5,343 bases of DNA, taken from positions 1 through 5,343 of the forward strand of contig JAHJCS010000185.1 of NCBI GenBank assembly GCA_018812465.1. The letters are read 5' to 3'. A model generated the notes under the pieces. The model was not told the origin of the DNA and searched no databases. It saw only the letters and a list, made by a program, of their open reading frames with translations. The position numbers and the translations under genes were made by a program. Shown in pieces: positions 4,991-5,343 of the stretch (position 1 is the stretch's first letter; every line of letters starts with the position of its first letter). This DNA is from Nanobdellota archaeon (lineage in GTDB: Archaea > Nanobdellota > Nanobdellia > Woesearchaeales > UBA12501).

Positions 4991-5012
4991 TTAAACTCAA
5001 TAAACTACTGGT

Positions 5013-5343
5013 ATGGGAAGCCCTGCTTCAGCAAGTTTTATTGAGAAGATACCTCTTCTGGGTGCTATCCCCCGTAAATCCAGGGCTAAGCGTGAGCATG
5101 ATCAGTTCTCACAGAAGATGGATGAAACTGAATCAACAATAAGTGATGTTTCTTCAATAACTGAAGAGAAGCTGATGAAAGAGTATGAGCTTCTAAGACA
5201 GCTCGAGAAGGAGTATGAGAATTCTGTAAGCAAAGCCACAAAGGAGTATTTCGGAAGGCCTCTTACCTGGAAGATTAATAACCTTAAGAGTCAATTCTCA
5301 GATAAGGTCAAGAACCATGCAAAATATTTAGTGGATGGGCTAA
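5013..5343 (+). CDS. Unrecognised charged, partly coiled-coil protein (partial, runs off the right edge)
   Basis: The frame stays open for 110 codons from the ATG to the end of the window. I do not recognise the family. Residues 1-20 are small and hydrophobic-leaning (MGSPASASFIEKIPLLGAIP) but are not a signal peptide or a membrane segment. Residues 21-35 are basic. Residues about 36-76 are rich in Glu, Lys and Leu with heptad-like spacing, suggesting a coiled coil. After it come FGRPLTWKIN and a second charged amphipathic helix. There is no cysteine in this part. It is probably cytoplasmic. A TATA box 23 bases upstream with no ribosome site supports the ATG at 5013 and a leaderless transcript. 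The gene is divergent from eno and shares its control region. Confidence 0.7.
   Translation, partial: MGSPASASFIEKIPLLGAIPRKSRAKREHDQFSQKMDETESTISDVSSITEEKLMKEYELLRQLEKEYENSVSKATKEYFGRPLTWKINNLKSQFSDKVKNHAKYLVDGL

Overview
The window looks like a piece of an archaeal chromosome, most likely from a DPANN lineage such as the Woesearchaeota or Pacearchaeota; that lineage is an inference. The evidence for archaea is the promoter pattern. AT-rich boxes of the TTTATATA type lie about 23-28 bases before the start codons of three genes that lack a Shine-Dalgarno sequence, as expected for leaderless archaeal transcripts. Genes with a longer leader, or inside an operon, carry GAGG/GGTGA ribosome sites. 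A bacterial-type RpiB and a YhaM-like HD nuclease beside archaeal-style promoters fit a DPANN genome.

Layout, left to right. The first 63 bases hold the start of a minus-strand gene that reads as transketolase and runs off the left edge. After a 232-base divergent spacer, a plus-strand gene (296-1273) encodes a predicted lipoprotein built from seven four-cysteine repeats. It ends at a hairpin with a T-rich tract. Convergent to it, on the minus strand, is an OB-fold plus HD-domain protein of the YhaM 3'-5' exoribonuclease family (1410-2387) with its own leaderless-type promoter. Next comes a minus-strand operon transcribed eno, rpiB, rpe (4857 to 2462), in which rpiB and rpe overlap by four bases (ATGA). 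Finally, divergent from eno, an unrecognised charged, partly coiled-coil protein starts at 5013 and runs off the right edge.

The metabolic genes fit together. RpiB and Rpe interconvert ribose-5-phosphate, ribulose-5-phosphate and xylulose-5-phosphate. Transketolase links these to glycolytic intermediates, and enolase belongs to lower glycolysis. The block therefore covers the non-oxidative pentose phosphate branch and its link to the trunk pathway. The lipoprotein gene is the only fully visible plus-strand gene; it splits the otherwise minus-strand run of carbon and RNA metabolism genes and is the most unusual coding feature. No tRNA, rRNA, CRISPR array or insertion sequence was seen.
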